Assembly: GCF_000699445.3 (NCBI RefSeq)
Contig: NC_067200.1
Span: 14,452,510 to 14,516,509, forward strand
Reading direction: 5' to 3'
Length of the DNA: 64,000 nucleotides
DNA from: Schistosoma haematobium
Taxonomy: Eukaryota > Platyhelminthes > Trematoda > Strigeidida > Schistosomatidae
A model generated the notes under the pieces. That model ran no database searches, had not been told where the DNA came from, and saw nothing but the letters and a program-made list of their open reading frames with translations. The stretch's first letter is position 1. The number at the start of each line of letters is the position of its first letter. Both the position numbers and the translations under genes were made by a program. Positions 1-11,640 of this stretch are shown here, piece after piece.

Positions 1-75
1 CTGTCGAATGTTTTCTCATAGTCAATGAAGTTAATGTATATTGAATGAATTCCATTCATGTGGTCAGTAGAAAAT
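1..75 (-). mobile_element. Family A LINE fragment (RT domain), cut by window edge
   Basis: Read on the minus strand this piece encodes YINFIDYEKTFDS, the start of reverse transcriptase motif A that also occurs in the longer family A copies near 2.2 kb and 53.6 kb. It is a short 5'- or edge-truncated scrap of an RTE-like non-LTR retrotransposon with no coding capacity. Confidence 0.6.
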
Positions 76-540
76 TTCCTACCCAATTTTCTTGCTAATC
101 AACACTCGCTAACAAAGTGTAGTTGCAATTTCAATGAAATCTGAACTTTATTTAAGGTTAAGAAATTAATATTTCTGATATTGCGTGACTTTATATAATT
201 CACTTATCCAAAGAAACAAAATAAAAACTTGGAAAGTGTAAACTTTTATTTTACAAAGAATTATTATACATTTTATTTTCCTTTTATTGTAAGCTTCCAT
301 TAAAACTATTAACTATTACTATCAGTGTTATCATTACTTAATTATTGCTGATTAATTCTATTGATAGATTATTGATTCATGATCGGAGTATCATGATAAG
401 TATTGATAAGAAGCAAGCATAGTGAATATGATATGGAGCATAAGTATTCAGTGCCACTTTCTACCAATAGTTATGTGTTCAAATTAATAATTAAATAGTG
501 ATGTGATGTTAATTCACTAGTAAAGACCAAATAAACATGA

Positions 541-665
541 GATGAGTGAATGCGCAGTGCTGAGGAGTTCCATACTAGGACGAAACGGCCGTCCAGTGCT
601 TCCAGATTTTCTATGGTGATCTAGCTCCACAACCCCTAAACTGATCAACATGAGATTGTTCAATG
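541..665 (+). mobile_element. Hammerhead SINE (SM-alpha type), ribozyme core intact
   Basis: The piece holds a recognisable type I hammerhead: core CUGAGGA at 560-566, stem II 567-570 with 578-581 around a short loop, GAAA at 582-585, and a GUC cleavage triplet at 591-593. Stem I pairs GCAGUG (554-559) with CAGUGC (594-599) with one mismatch. Bases 585-592 (ACGGCCGT) form a perfect palindrome in place of a stem III hairpin. Downstream GGTCTAGCT-like sequence matches the tail of other copies in the window. The tRNA-like head is poorly preserved here. Schistosomes are known for such SINE-borne ribozymes; self-cleavage of this copy is not shown. Confidence 0.72.
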
Positions 666-1204
666 CTCTGTTATCAATCAAATTAGATAGATCCGTTTCA
701 AAATAAATAAACTTTGTAAACTGACGCTTACGAATGTTTGATTATGAATCACGATCATTAATAATAAATAATCGTTTCGAAATGATTGAAGAATCATAAT
801 TCACATGATTCATACTTAACACATAGTCAAAACATGATTTTTCTTAGGTCAAATATAAGTAATGATTAGCAAACTAATCTATAGTTTCAAATCACGGACT
901 GATTTGGATTAAACAGTCAGTGAAAAATCAGGAATTATTAGGTAATTATATCGTCTTTCCAACTTGGGAGATATCGAATCAAGGAAATTTAAATCTCATG
1001 TTAACGCTTAAAATTCATACCACTGAGCTGGTGTACAGTGGATTATATTTTCTAACTTAAGTGAATTCGTGACATTAAGCGACCTTCACGAACGATATGG
1101 TTAAACTTCAATGGTCATGCCTTCTCACTAGAAAGTTTGGAAATTGTCTCCTGAGAATAATCACTAGTAAATAAATGATGACTATTATTATAAGGCCTAA
1201 GTTT

Positions 1205-1290
1205 CCATACACCCTGGGATCACGGGTGTACATTAGTGAAGAGTCCCGTAGTAGGATGAAACAAATCCTCAATCATTTTTCAGCTTAAAG
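1205..1290 (+). mobile_element. Decayed hammerhead SINE fragment
   Basis: The stretch keeps GAAGAGTCCC followed by TAGGATGAAAC, the spacing of the stem II and GAAAC part of the hammerhead repeat, but the CUGANGA core is damaged and no clean cleavage triplet is visible. Interpreted as an old copy of the repeat at 541-665. Confidence 0.4.
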
Positions 1291-1339
1291 TTTGTCCATA
1301 ATGTGAAATCTGAAAATTAACATTCTTCACAATGGATCA

Positions 1340-1545
1340 TAATAACAATCGACTTATAATGTTAAAAGTTGAATTCGTGAGTCAATCGAAGCTAGATCAC
1401 CATGGAAAACCTGGAAGCACTGACGATCGTTCCATGCACGATCCTGCCTCGCGATATTCGAACCCAGGACCTGTCAGTCTCGCGAGCGAACACTTAACGT
1501 CTAGACCACTTAGCTGGTCAAAATCTAATGGTGTTAAATATTTAA
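1340..1545 (-). mobile_element. tRNA-headed SINE, hammerhead core deleted
   Basis: On the minus strand the order is a tRNA-like head with an A-box-like segment (GTGGTCTAGACGTTAAGTG), a clear B box (GGGTTCGAATATC), the linker GGATCGTGCATG, and then CGTCAGTGCTTCCAGGTTTTC and the CTAGCTTCGATTGACTCA tail. Compared with 541-665 the stretch that would hold CUGANGA, stem II and GAAAC is missing, so the head and tail are joined. This copy shows that the head is tRNA-derived and so of SINE type with an internal Pol III promoter. Confidence 0.65.
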
Positions 1546-1589
1546 CTTCAATCAATCCACGAAGTTGCGTCACCGTCACCATTGTCATC

Positions 1590-1690
1590 AGTGAGTTACT
1601 ATCTCACAACAGACCCGGTTGAACTCCACTGGTCATCGCTTCCAGGTCTAGCTTCAATTGACTCATGATCTCAACTATTAAAATAACTAT
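1590..1690 (+). mobile_element. SINE 3' tail fragment
   Basis: The stretch ends with GGTCTAGCTTCAATTGACTC followed by a CATGATCTCAACTATTAAAA tail, the same 3' tail as on the neighbouring minus-strand SINE. The 5' half is too diverged to read. Confidence 0.4.
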
Positions 1691-1907
1691 ATTATCCACA
1701 AAACCCCTCTCTGATTTATAATTTAACAAAAATATAAATTATTATTTAACGGGATATTGATAATTAGTATATTACAAAATACGTTTTGGACATATATCAA
1801 CTTGTTATTTTCAATATAAAAGTCAACAAAGAGATTTCGGTAAAAAAATAAATAAACAGCAAAAGGAATGTTAGTGAAAAGGCTTTCCTCTTTAGTGAAT
1901 TCAATGA

Positions 1908-2738
1908 TTACTTACTTACTCCTGTTACTCCTAGTGGAGTATAGGTCGCCGACCAGCATTCTCCAACCCACTCTGTCCTGGGCCTTCCTTTCCAGTTCTA
2001 TCCAATTTTTGTTCATTTTTCTCATGTCTGTCTCCATTTCTCGGCGTAAGGTGTTCTTTGTTCTTCCTCTGTCAACTGTCCTCCATGCACGATTTCGCAG
2101 TTTAATCCATCATAGGAATTCCGTATGATATTGAATATCTTCTCAGGCACGCCGTAGTGTCGAAGAAATTTCCATAGAGTTGTCCTGTTCACGCTATCGA
2201 ATGCTTTCTCGTAGTCAATGAAGTTGATGTAGTGTGACGAATTCCATTTAATTGATTGTTCCACAATGATCTGTAGTGTTGCGATTTGATCTGCACACGA
2301 TCGATGCTTACGGAATCCTGCCCGTCGGTCTCGAATTTGAGTGTTGACGGACTCCTTCATTCTGTTTAACAATACCCTGTTGAAGACTTTTCATGGTATT
2401 GAGAGAAGAGTGATGCCCCTGTAGTTATCACACTTGCTGAGATCACTTTTCTTTGGTATATTGATCCAGTCTGCTGGTACTTGTTCTTCATCCCAAATCC
2501 TGTTGAAGAAAATGTTGAGTGTCTTTGCAGTTACCGCTACGTCTGCTTTCAGTGCCTCTGCTGGAATGTTGTCTGATCCTGCTGCTTTGCCTCTCTTGAT
2601 CTGTATGATGGCCATACTGATCTCTTCAATTGTTGGTGGGTCAACATTGATTGGGAGGTCCATGGGTGCTACTTCGATATTGGGTAGGTTCAGTGGAGCT
2701 GGTCGATTCAAGAGTTCTTTGAAGTGTTCTACCCTTCA
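1908..2738 (-). pseudogene. Family A (RTE-like) LINE copy with internal deletion
   Basis: The minus strand encodes the N-terminal half of a reverse transcriptase: IIQIKRGKAAGSDNIPAEAL, then NYRGITLLSIP, then DYEKAFDSVNR (motif A). One in-frame TGA interrupts it at 2388-2390. After VHGGQLT near 2069 the sequence jumps to the extreme C-terminal coding end and the (CTTA)n tail at 1908-1920, which is the reverse complement of the TAAG tail of family A. The deleted middle includes the FADD catalytic motif. The 5' end stops at 2738, directly beside a palindrome. It is dead. Confidence 0.8.
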
Positions 2739-2744
2739 AATAAA

Positions 2745-2900
2745 AGTATGAAAGAATGAAAATGGGAAGTTGGATCAAGACTTTGATAGAAACTCCTAAA
2801 TAATAAAGAACTATAATGAATTCAATGATCATAGATCTTAATTATATAGGGATTTCTTTCGAAGTCTTGATTCAACTTACCATTTTCACTCTTTTATACT
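2745..2900. repeat. Foldback inverted repeat (about 64 bp arms)
   Basis: Bases 2745-2808 and the reverse complement of 2837-2900 align over about 64 bp at roughly 80 percent identity by eye, with GAAAATGG, AAGTTG and ATCAAGACTT shared. A 28 bp spacer (2809-2836) lies between. It abuts the truncated 5' end of the family A LINE. It could be a MITE-like foldback element or the product of an inverted duplication at LINE insertion. Confidence 0.65.
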
Positions 2901-3364
2901 CATATTTATGAAACAAAAATAGTGATAAAATGTTAAATACACAAGATTTATACTATACAAATATGATCCATGTTCGAAATGCTATTTATCCGTTGAAACG
3001 TGACAAGAGACAATTAATATAATTCTAACTTATATTCTATATTAAAGTATGAATATGACTCATTGAATATGTTATGTTTCATGTATATTTGTTTGTGCTT
3101 TTTTTATTACACAAATCTTAAATAAATTACATTTTGTACATTTATTCGATGGTCTAAATCCATTTAGACCGGATTATACTATATCCTGTCATATACATAT
3201 ACATATATAGACTTGTTAGAAAATACTTGACTTGGTCAAAATAGAAACCAGGACCGTTGGCTTTGTGAACAAATTTCTAGTGACCAATTATTTTTAACCA
3301 AGCAAAGTGTGAAACAGCAGAGGACTGGGCAATATCTCAGCTTGATTGAAGTTAACACAGTTGG

Positions 3365-3525
3365 ATGACAGCCCAGTGATATGGAGGTTAAGCATCTGTA
3401 CGCGAGGCTAAAGACCATGGACTCGTAGATCAGCACTGTTGACGAGCCACATACTAGGATGAGATGGTCATTCACTTTCAGGTTTGTTATAGTTGCGATT
3501 TCAATGAAATTCAACAATCTCAATA
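3365..3525 (+). mobile_element. Hammerhead SINE, eroded
   Basis: A degenerate tRNA-like head (GATATGGAGGTTAAGCATCT) is followed by CTGTTGACGAGCCACATACT and AGGATGAGATGGTCATTCAC, which line up with the core, stem II, GAAAC and GUC blocks of the repeat at 541-665. GAAAC has become GAGAT, so the ribozyme is probably inactive. Confidence 0.55.
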
Positions 3526-3754
3526 ACCCTACTCTAACAATTCAAAAACAGTTTGACATTACATCGAATGATTTATTCGTAACTGAAGGAGCAATTTTCA
3601 CAAACTGACAATATATCGTTTTCCTCAGTATAAATTTAAATGAATCACAAAAAATAATCTTCCTTGTAACGATTTCTGGATTTTCCAGTTATAAAAGATA
3701 GTATCTAATTGAACTTAATGGATAATACATAAAATCTTTGGAGCGAAAAGTACT

Positions 3755-3825
3755 GAGATTGAGTTTTGACGTGAACATCAACACTGAGATGCAAATACAT
3801 CCAAAGAGAATCGAGTGAAACGTAG
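3755..3825 (+). mobile_element. SM-alpha-like SINE fragment
   Basis: The text GTGAACATCAACACTGAGAT followed by GCAAATACATCCA matches the copy at 7.57 kb. The hammerhead core that should follow is replaced by AAGAGAATCGAGTGAAACGT, keeping only GAAACG. It ends where the family B LINE begins. Confidence 0.45.
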
Positions 3826-6265
3826 CAGGTAACTTTAGTGGCCAAGCAGGTAGCTTAAACCAAACAGGAAGACATTTAGGTGGGTATTTTGATATTCCGG
3901 CTCAGAGAACAGATAATGGTAACCGTCTGCTGCAACTGTGCTCAGACAATCGTTTATTTTTAGTAAGCACCAATTTTAGGCATGGAGAAAGACATCGTTT
4001 AACATGGCGACCCGTTGCACCAAACCAACGGTGGACTCAAATAAACCATATTACCATTAGTCATCGTTGGAAAAGGGTTACGAAAAACCAGTGGATTTCT
4101 ACCTAGTCTATTGCACTGATAGATTCTCGTAAACTCATCCCATCAGGCTCTGAACACGATGATGAGTGAAAACAAATCACATGTAGGTCAACAAATAGTC
4201 TGCGGAACGACCGTGAGCAGTGGTGCGTAACGAAAGCAAACGAGATGATAATGGCAGCGGCTGTAGGTAACACCAGATAACTATTCGGACGGATAAAAGA
4301 AACTGGAATTAAGAAGTCAAGTGTAAGTGAGACGACCTCGGAAAAAGATAACACTTATCTGCTCTCAGCCCAGAAGTTTAGAACTATGGGCGGAACATTT
4401 GAGGGAGCAGTTCAGCTGGCCTTCAGCTACTCTACAACTACCCACCATTACCAAACAGCCTGAATGAAACATTCAAGTAGGCCCTCCAACTCCGATTGAA
4501 GTTCAAAAATCTATAACTAATCTGAAACGAGGGAGAGCAGCTGGTCCAAATGGATTGGTTTCAGAGGTCTTTGAGGATGGTGGTCCAGTTTTAGCAATAA
4601 GTTGACTAATATTTTGGCAGAAATCTGGGAGATGGACATAATCCCATCTCACTGGTCGCAATCACTAATCATACCAATATATAAAAAAAGGATCGAAATC
4701 ACCCTATGATAATAATAGAGGAATTAGTTTGAATAACATAGCATCCAAAATACCAGCCTCAATAATTATCGGATGTCTCACAAATACTCGTGAACTGCAA
4801 ACACGAGAAAATCAGACTGGCTTCACACATGGTCGTTAATGGACTGACCACATATTCATAATTCATCAGGTTATAGAACACAGACATGCTTATTGGCGTC
4901 CCACAATGATAGTTTTTCTTGACTTAAAAGCAGCATTTAACTCTGTAGACCGACAGGTTCTGTTACAGTGTCAGTCATTGAAACGCTTACCTCAGATGTA
5001 CATAAACCTTGTGAAAGGTCTTTACTCGAACACTACTAGTCAAATCAGAGCTTATGGCGAAATGTCATCTCGTTTTGCAACCTCACGTGGTGTCCGTCAA
5101 TAATGTCCACTACATCCGTTACTCCTTAATTTCATCATAGAGCTAGTGCTGGAAATAACATTCTCGTCGACTGCATTTTCAGGAATTAATCTCCTTCCAC
5201 AACGTCCACTTATCCATCCAGAATACACAGACCACATAGTCATGTTTGGTGAACACGCTGATAAAATGCAGTCTTTTGATAGCACCGAGCTACAATGTCA
5301 GGATGTTCGAGATGCGTTTCTCCCCTCCTAAATGCTAATTGTTGATTCCACACTGGCCTGCGTCAACACCTGAACTAAGGATAGGGAGTGGAATAGTCAA
5401 ACACGTCGACAATTTCGCTTTTCTTTGAAGTCTGATCAGTCCTAATGTGTTGATACCTAACGAAATCTCTGCACGGATTCAGGAAGCTCGTTTGGTATTT
5501 GCCAACCTACGTCACCCATGATGAAGGTGAGATATCCATCCGTCTGTCAATTAAGGGACGAGTATGCTGCGCAACAGTTCGTTCTGCGAAACGTGACCAT
5601 TAAGGGTAAAATATACTCGTAAGTCACTAGTATTTGTTCACAGATATCTTAGAAATATTGCTCACATCTGATGGATCACCAGGTAAGTAATAGTGAGGTT
5701 AGACGCAGGGTATTAGAGAATGATGGTAAATCAGTTGATGAGGTTGTAAATCTTCATCGACTGAGATGGTTGGACCACGTGTTACATATACCTGAACACC
5801 GATTACCACGACGCGCAATGCTGACTAGTGTTCGAGACGATTAAAAGAAAGTCAGCGGCGGTCAAACTAAAATGTGGCATCAGTTCACAAAGTCACCACC
5901 TTCTGGTCTGAGCCATGTTGCTAGATATAAATGACTCGGTTGGGGTCCGCGCGACTATCATAACCAATGGTTGGAGACTGTGGATGATATGGCTGAGAAT
6001 CGATCACAATGGTGTAGGTGTATACACTCTCTGTTTTCCTTTAAACTATGAGATTAAAATCGCTTCTTATCTTTCTTTCTACGAACTAATTCTCTCTTCC
6101 TGTATTATATGCTTATACACAATCCTTCTTTTATATATTACCACCATTATTGAAGTAACTACTTCTATGAATTTGGTGTTCATTTTGTTGTGCTAATGAG
6201 ACTTGGCAACTTAGACTGATGCATATATGTACCTGGTCCTGTATTGTAGTGGACTGCCGATTGAC
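3826..6265 (+). pseudogene. Family B non-LTR retrotransposon, full of lesions
   Basis: Traces of an APE-type endonuclease come first (3925-4080, including RLLQLCSDNRLFLVSTNFRH and HRLTWRPVAPNQRWTQINHI). Reverse transcriptase traces follow: KRGRAAGPNGL near 4527, VFLDLKAAFNSVDRQ in 4909-4953, and FATSRGVRQ ending in a stop at 5101. The C-terminal part reads LRWLDHVLHIPEHRLPRRAM and GWGPRDYHNQWLETVDDMAE in shifting frames. The 3' region ends near GATGCATATATGTACC, a decayed (GTAC)n tail. Stops and frameshifts occur throughout, so it makes no protein. Confidence 0.75.
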
Positions 6266-6297
6266 TGATTCACACTTTAAAAACGGCGTTTGCTAAT
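5068..6297 (+). repeat. 1.23 kb direct repeat, left copy (partner 17202-18431)
   Basis: This segment recurs 12,134 bp to the right almost base for base, including the same stop codons and frameshifts. By eye only a few substitutions separate the copies (for example AAATGACTCG against AAACGACTCG). The identity continues past the LINE tail, through GATTCACACTTTAAAAACG, and stops at GCTAAT. Confidence 0.85.
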
Positions 6298-7554
6298 CCT
6301 TCGTATCCACCATTCAGGTTCACTTTTCTTTTTTTTTCAAATTCATGAATACCACCGTGTAAAGCTAGTGGGTAGAGCCTCCCTGGCAGAGGATATAAAC
6401 GCATGTTCGTATGTAAGCGGCTCGTGTGCGCTTTCTCCAGTCTAAACCGATCCAAGGAATTTCGGGGCATCTCAGTTGCGAAGTTTCACATTTTACATTA
6501 GAATAATAAAGTTGAAATCTAACAAGTAAAAGTAGCTCCATATGAAGTATTGATGTTCAGTGATACACGCTTTCAGAATCTAAAATACGTTATAGATTGT
6601 GACCTAATCAGTTGTTAGTTGGATAATTTCAAATATTTTTCTTCAGTTAAATACAAGCTCTGTAAGCAAATGGAAAGAAAATTCCCCTAGTGATAAATCT
6701 AAAACGCACATGACAAACCCACAAGTCATTGATTTATGTACAATATCACAGTAATACCCAATCAACTTTTAACAATTCCAACCAGTAAAAACTTGTGACC
6801 AATACTTATGTCGAATGTACTGTAAATAAATTGTCCTCCGATAGATAATAGCCACGAATATATGATGTGTAAAAATTCACACTACATACATGTCAGTCGC
6901 TGAGTAACTGGTCTTCAGTATGAAATCAAAATAAAATACCTTATGTACAGAACGCTTCACAAGTGCTATTAGATCGTAACTATATGTACATGTATTGATC
7001 TCGAGATAAGTATCCAGGCTATTATTTCCCAAAGAACTCTCCCTCTATGCACACACTGTCCATTATCAGGATCATTAAATTTCAACTTAGAAAAAAATAA
7101 CGGAATAAACAATCAATCAGTATATGGAAAATAAAAAAAATGACTAGGCTAAAATAAACAAAATGTTATGAATAGATTAACGCTTTTCCGATATCAAACA
7201 AAACCATATTGAATCTATACGCATTATTTATAATCAGTTAGGACAGTTAGCTAAGTAGAAGAAAGACTAACCCATCGAGGAAAATAAGACATTTTGTAAT
7301 ACGGCTATATCGAACAGGCGTTAGTATATGTCGAGAGTTCGTATATTGAAACCAAACCATGCAGGCATTCCGAAAAAACTTAACATGAGCTTTTGACAAT
7401 CATTAAAATAACAAGAACCTGAATGTAAACTAATGTGAAAGTCGCCAATACTTCGACAGAAACTCTACAAACAATCATTAGCTTATAGAAAGTAAGGTAG
7501 TAGCTAACACTGGGACTGAAAATGAGCATTTCGATCTATTTAGAACTTGTCAAC
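6298..7554. other. Gene-free stretch, nothing recognised
   Basis: AT-rich DNA. A pyrimidine run and a weak minus-strand frame at 6270-6470 have no family I recognise and no splice context. No SINE or LINE motif is visible in the rest. Confidence 0.5.
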
Positions 7555-7835
7555 TAGTTCTGCTTTTGAGTTCAGGAGTGAACATGAACACTGAGGCAAG
7601 TACATCCAGCTGCGACTCAAACAAGTCAAAAAGCGCGTACCGGATTACACTGCTAGTCACTATCCAACTTTTCTGGAAAACCCTTATGTAATAAAGATAA
7701 TATCGTGGCAACCCGTTCAGGACACACATATAGCCAAAAGAGACTGGTCAATCACAGTCTTTAACATCGACAACAGGAAGATTCAAACACCTACAAACAG
7801 AATGACCAACCTTCATTGAAAAAACCGGTTTGTAT
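7555..7835 (+). mobile_element. SM-alpha SINE copy, nearly full length, core decayed
   Basis: The sequence GTACATCCAGCTGCGACTCA is followed by AGCGCGTACCGGATTACACT, GCTAGTCACTATCCAACTTT and, further on, AACCCGTTCAGGACACACAT and TAACATCGACAACAGGAAGA. The order and spacing match the copy at 61.5 kb. CTGATGAG has become CTGCGACT and GAAAC has become CAAAA, so the hammerhead is destroyed. Confidence 0.6.
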
Positions 7836-9800
7836 ACAAATTTTACAAATGGTTGAACGCTATTTCGATGCGTGTTACATCGAAAAAGATTGAGTCAGTT
7901 GCCTATTCCATTGATTCAAATGCATAACACGAAATCGATCCAGAAGTAGAAATGACATAGTCTACTTCAATTCCTTGTAACGAACAAAATAAAATTCGCG
8001 TTAGATTTCTGTACATGCACACTGGTCCAAGGGATAAACAGACGGACATCCAAAAACTATGGTTTAAATTCAATATTGAGCTGAACATTTATGTAGAAGT
8101 CAAATACCCTACAAGTCAATTTGTGCAAGTACCCAAATGACCTGAAAACGATAAACACATATGACAGAAAAATGTTTATTCGCATTTAGATATAATAACA
8201 ATAAGATAATAGTAATATTGAGTAGTGATAATAAAAGGAATATACGTTCACATTTGCCAGCAACTTATCATGATTAGAGTGAAATAAAAACAACAAAATG
8301 AGAAACATTTAACGATTAAAAGAAGCAAAACAAAACAGAAACTTGTAAAACATGTAAATTTTGTTAACATTGTTAGGGTTGGTCATTATTACCGTTAACA
8401 TGTATGTGCCATATTTATAAGCGTATATATGCACCATATTAGGTAGTAAGTAGTATCTGGTGTAGCATATATGTGCGATTGATAATGACTGCGTGTGGAC
8501 ATATGTACGTGTGCTGTTTTTATACCAAGAGATCAGTTAAACAGAAACAAATAATTATGATGTGCATAGAGCATACAGAAGTAGTGCTGATGATGGTCAA
8601 CAGTATACAAAACAAGTTATACAAACAGGAGCATATGAGCTGGTATACATGTACAAACATTGTTACCAGAGTACACAAAACACACAAACAAAGATGTAGA
8701 TGTTGCGTAACTGGATAAAAACGGGATAAAATACTAATGAAATTTTCCACGTTTAGAGAATAGATTTCAGTATATTTAAAGGGTAGAATAAAGATTTTAA
8801 GATAACTGAGCGTACACCAGTCAGCACATCAAACACATGATCTAGAACAGACTTTAACACAAAGCTGAAAAACATGTTAAGTGTGATATACATTGACACA
8901 ACACGGCAGTTATGACTAGCAAAAATCGGGAGCAGATAGGCTGTCAAGTTATGTGTTGTAATTGTATGTGAATGCATAAACATGTCAGTAATAACAAGAA
9001 AGAAACGAGAAACGGTTCATACAGTTGATGAAAAGACATCAAACAATAGAACAGCATATATAAGAGAAATTTTAAAAAAGGCGAAAAATGACAAAAAGGA
9101 TAAGCGAAGAGAGAAAATTTACTTTGATTAAAAATAAAGGCACAAAAGACCAAAAACAACACGCAATAAAACAAGAAAAATAATGACCACCGGTAAATTG
9201 TACCGACTAGGACACAAAAGCACCGTTAATCATCATCATCAGTTTGAGAAGCGATAATTGCGAAGGGAGGCAACACGAGATACACGGGGGACAAACACAT
9301 GGGTATAAGACGAGTCAATTTAAGCAGAAGAGGAAAATGAGAATCAACAATGGTAAAATAATGTCATGATAACATAGTAAATAATATTAAATTGAATTAG
9401 ACAAAGATAAAGTATTATATTCCAGTGGCAATTGTGATCGACCGATAATTTGCTTTAGTTAAACAGTGCCTAAAATGAACAATAGAAAAGAAAAACTTTC
9501 AAATTAATAACATACATCAACCCAGTATTAACAATCAAAATACCAGATAACAAACACGAACACTGGAATATAAATTCAGAGGAAAAAAACACTTTTCATT
9601 TCAAGTTCAGATTAGTGGGATGGCTTTTTTTATAAGAAAAAATTCAGTCAGTTATGAACAATATAGAACTTTAAAAAAATAAGTCCAAACTGCTATAGCA
9701 TAACATGAAACATAGAGAATGTTCGAAATAATAACTGTATCAATGGTAGTAAAAAAAATGATTCAAGAAGAATGAAAAGTAGAAAGATCGAGAAAATAAA
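7836..9800. other. Gene-free stretch, A-rich on plus strand
   Basis: No coding signature, RNA gene or repeat family was recognised. The plus strand is purine- and A-rich from about 8.3 to 9.8 kb, and open frames here show low-complexity composition without splice sites. Confidence 0.5.
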
Positions 9801-9804
9801 GGGG

Positions 9805-9925
9805 GGGAATGGTATTTGCATCTCTGCGACTGATTCTTAGTCAAGTGATCCAACATCTTCAACCATTATTTATTACAATAATTAGGCGAACCCCAACCAA
9901 GTAGTTTGGATTTATTTTATTTTTG
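9805..9925 (-). mobile_element. Family B LINE fragment
   Basis: The reverse complement carries degraded versions of the GWG, NQWLE and RCKCI blocks of the family B C-terminus (plus strand CATCTCTGCGACTGATTCTT and GCGAACCCCAACCAAGTAG). It is a short, dead fragment. Confidence 0.45.
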
Positions 9926-10029
9926 GTGTAATGTAAAAAGTGAATATAGTTTACTTATACGCTACTTATATTCACAAGTATATACTTTGTTGGTTCTAAA
10001 CATACTATTTATAAATTCACAATCGGTCT

Positions 10030-11130
10030 TACATTTTCAGTTTCCTGTTGACTTGGAATATGAACGATGACATAGTTCTATTTGGTGAAGACGCTGACAA
10101 AATGCAGAGGCTTCTGACCACTCTAAGCAACAATGCATGTTCGGGATGCGATTCTCCCTCTCGAAATGCAAAATGTTGCTTCAGGATTGGGCTGCATCGA
10201 CACCCGAACTAATGATAGGGAGTGAAGTAGTTAAGCGTGTCGACCACTTCACTTATCTTGGAAGTCTCATCAGCCCTTGTGGTTTGGTGTGTGACGAAAT
10301 CTCAGCACGGATACAGAAGGCTCGACTAGCTTTTGCCAACTTGCGTCATTTATGGCATAGGCGAGATATCCGTCTATCAATCAAAGGACGTGTTTACTGC
10401 ACAGCAGTTCGTTCCGTCCTATTTTATGGCAGTGAAACGTGGCCGGTAAGAGTAGAGGATATTCGTAGGTTACTAGTATTTGATCATAAGTGTCTTCGAA
10501 ACATTGCTCGTATATCCTGGGACCATCGAGTAAGTAACACAGTTGTTAGGAAACGGGTACTAGGTAAGGATGGCAAATCAATTGATCAAGTGGTGAAACT
10601 TCATCAGTTGAGATGGCTGGGACACGTGTTACGTATACCCAACGACCGACTGCCTCGACGAGCGAAGTTCAGTGGTATAGGAGTAGGTTGGAAGAAAGCT
10701 AGGGGCGGCCAGACCAAAACATGGCACAAGTTCATGAAGTCACTGACAAGTGGAATGAGTCATGTTGGTAGGTGTAGACTACCTGGTTGGGGACCGCGGG
10801 ATGATAGCAACCGATGGTTAGAGACCCTGAATGACATGGCTCAAAATCGTTTGCAATGGTGCAGGTGCATACACTCTTTGTGTTCTTCCAAATTTTAATC
10901 TCCTGATTCCTCCTTGTCTCTTTTTTCTCTTCCCAAATTTATTTCACTGTATTATACTCTTTAAATAACATCTCCAAACCCTAATCTTCCCGATTACTGC
11001 TTATACTCTTACTACCTCTATCACTATGGGATTTGAATCGACCACTGCATCTCTGTGCTAATGTGGTATGGCAACTCGACCTGATGTACGTACGTACGAA
11101 GTTCTACGTTGTTACTGATTGACTTCCTGT
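10030..11130 (+). pseudogene. Family B LINE, 5'-truncated, C-terminal frame open
   Basis: A damaged DDIVLFGEDADKMQRLL block (RT catalytic motif C region) at about 10065-10120 leads into an open frame at 10137-10898. That frame encodes [71 protein letters not shown] and [21 protein letters not shown] 3' UTR follows and ends with the (GTAC)n tail at about 11085-11099 (GATGTACGTACGTACGAA). The endonuclease and most of the RT are missing, as in 5'-truncated target-primed insertions. This is the least damaged family B C-terminus in the window. Confidence 0.8.
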
Positions 11131-11454
11131 ATGAACCCAAAGGACAACACAGTAGAGTGGTTGAATAATTAACAAAGTTTAGATGGATTCCATTGAATAG
11201 TGTCTTAAGGAATCAATATATGTAGTTGGCAAACAAAAAAATTATTAAATCTAGACAAGGTTCCATCGACTGTAATAGACAGAGAATATTAGATCTCAAT
11301 GTATGGAAAAACTATATTGTGACCATACAAATCTTAACAATCTGCTTTTTCTAGGAAAATTTAAACAATAAACTAAATAGTAGATTACACCCCAGTATAA
11401 ACAATAAAGTGATTTAAAATTCGGCAGTGAAACATTTAGAAAACTTTTTGTGGT

Positions 11455-11640
11455 TTAAACCACGAACTAATATCTTAGCTAGACCATCAATATAAACCTG
11501 AAAACACTGGACGGTTGTCTCGTTCTAATGTGGGACTTCTTAACAGTGTGTAACCACGATCCCAAAAACCGTGAATCGAACGCAGAACATTCGGTCCAGA
11601 GTACGAACACTTGACGTCTTATTTACACCAAGCCTGTGAT
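11455..11640 (-). mobile_element. Hammerhead SINE, full order, core eroded
   Basis: On the minus strand the order is an A-box-like head (GTAAATAAGACGTCAAGTGT), a B box (GCGTTCGATTCAC), GGGATCGTGG, then ACTGTTAAGAAGTCCCACAT, TAGAACGAGACAACCGTCCA and GTGTTTTCAGG. The GTC cleavage triplet and the stem I partner remain. The CUGANGA box is broken and GAAAC reads GAGAC. Confidence 0.6.

Noticed and set aside
8473..9174. Overlapping frames on both strands at 8.5-9.2 kb
   Set aside because: They have low-complexity, hydrophobic or basic composition from AT-rich DNA, with no motif and no splice signals.
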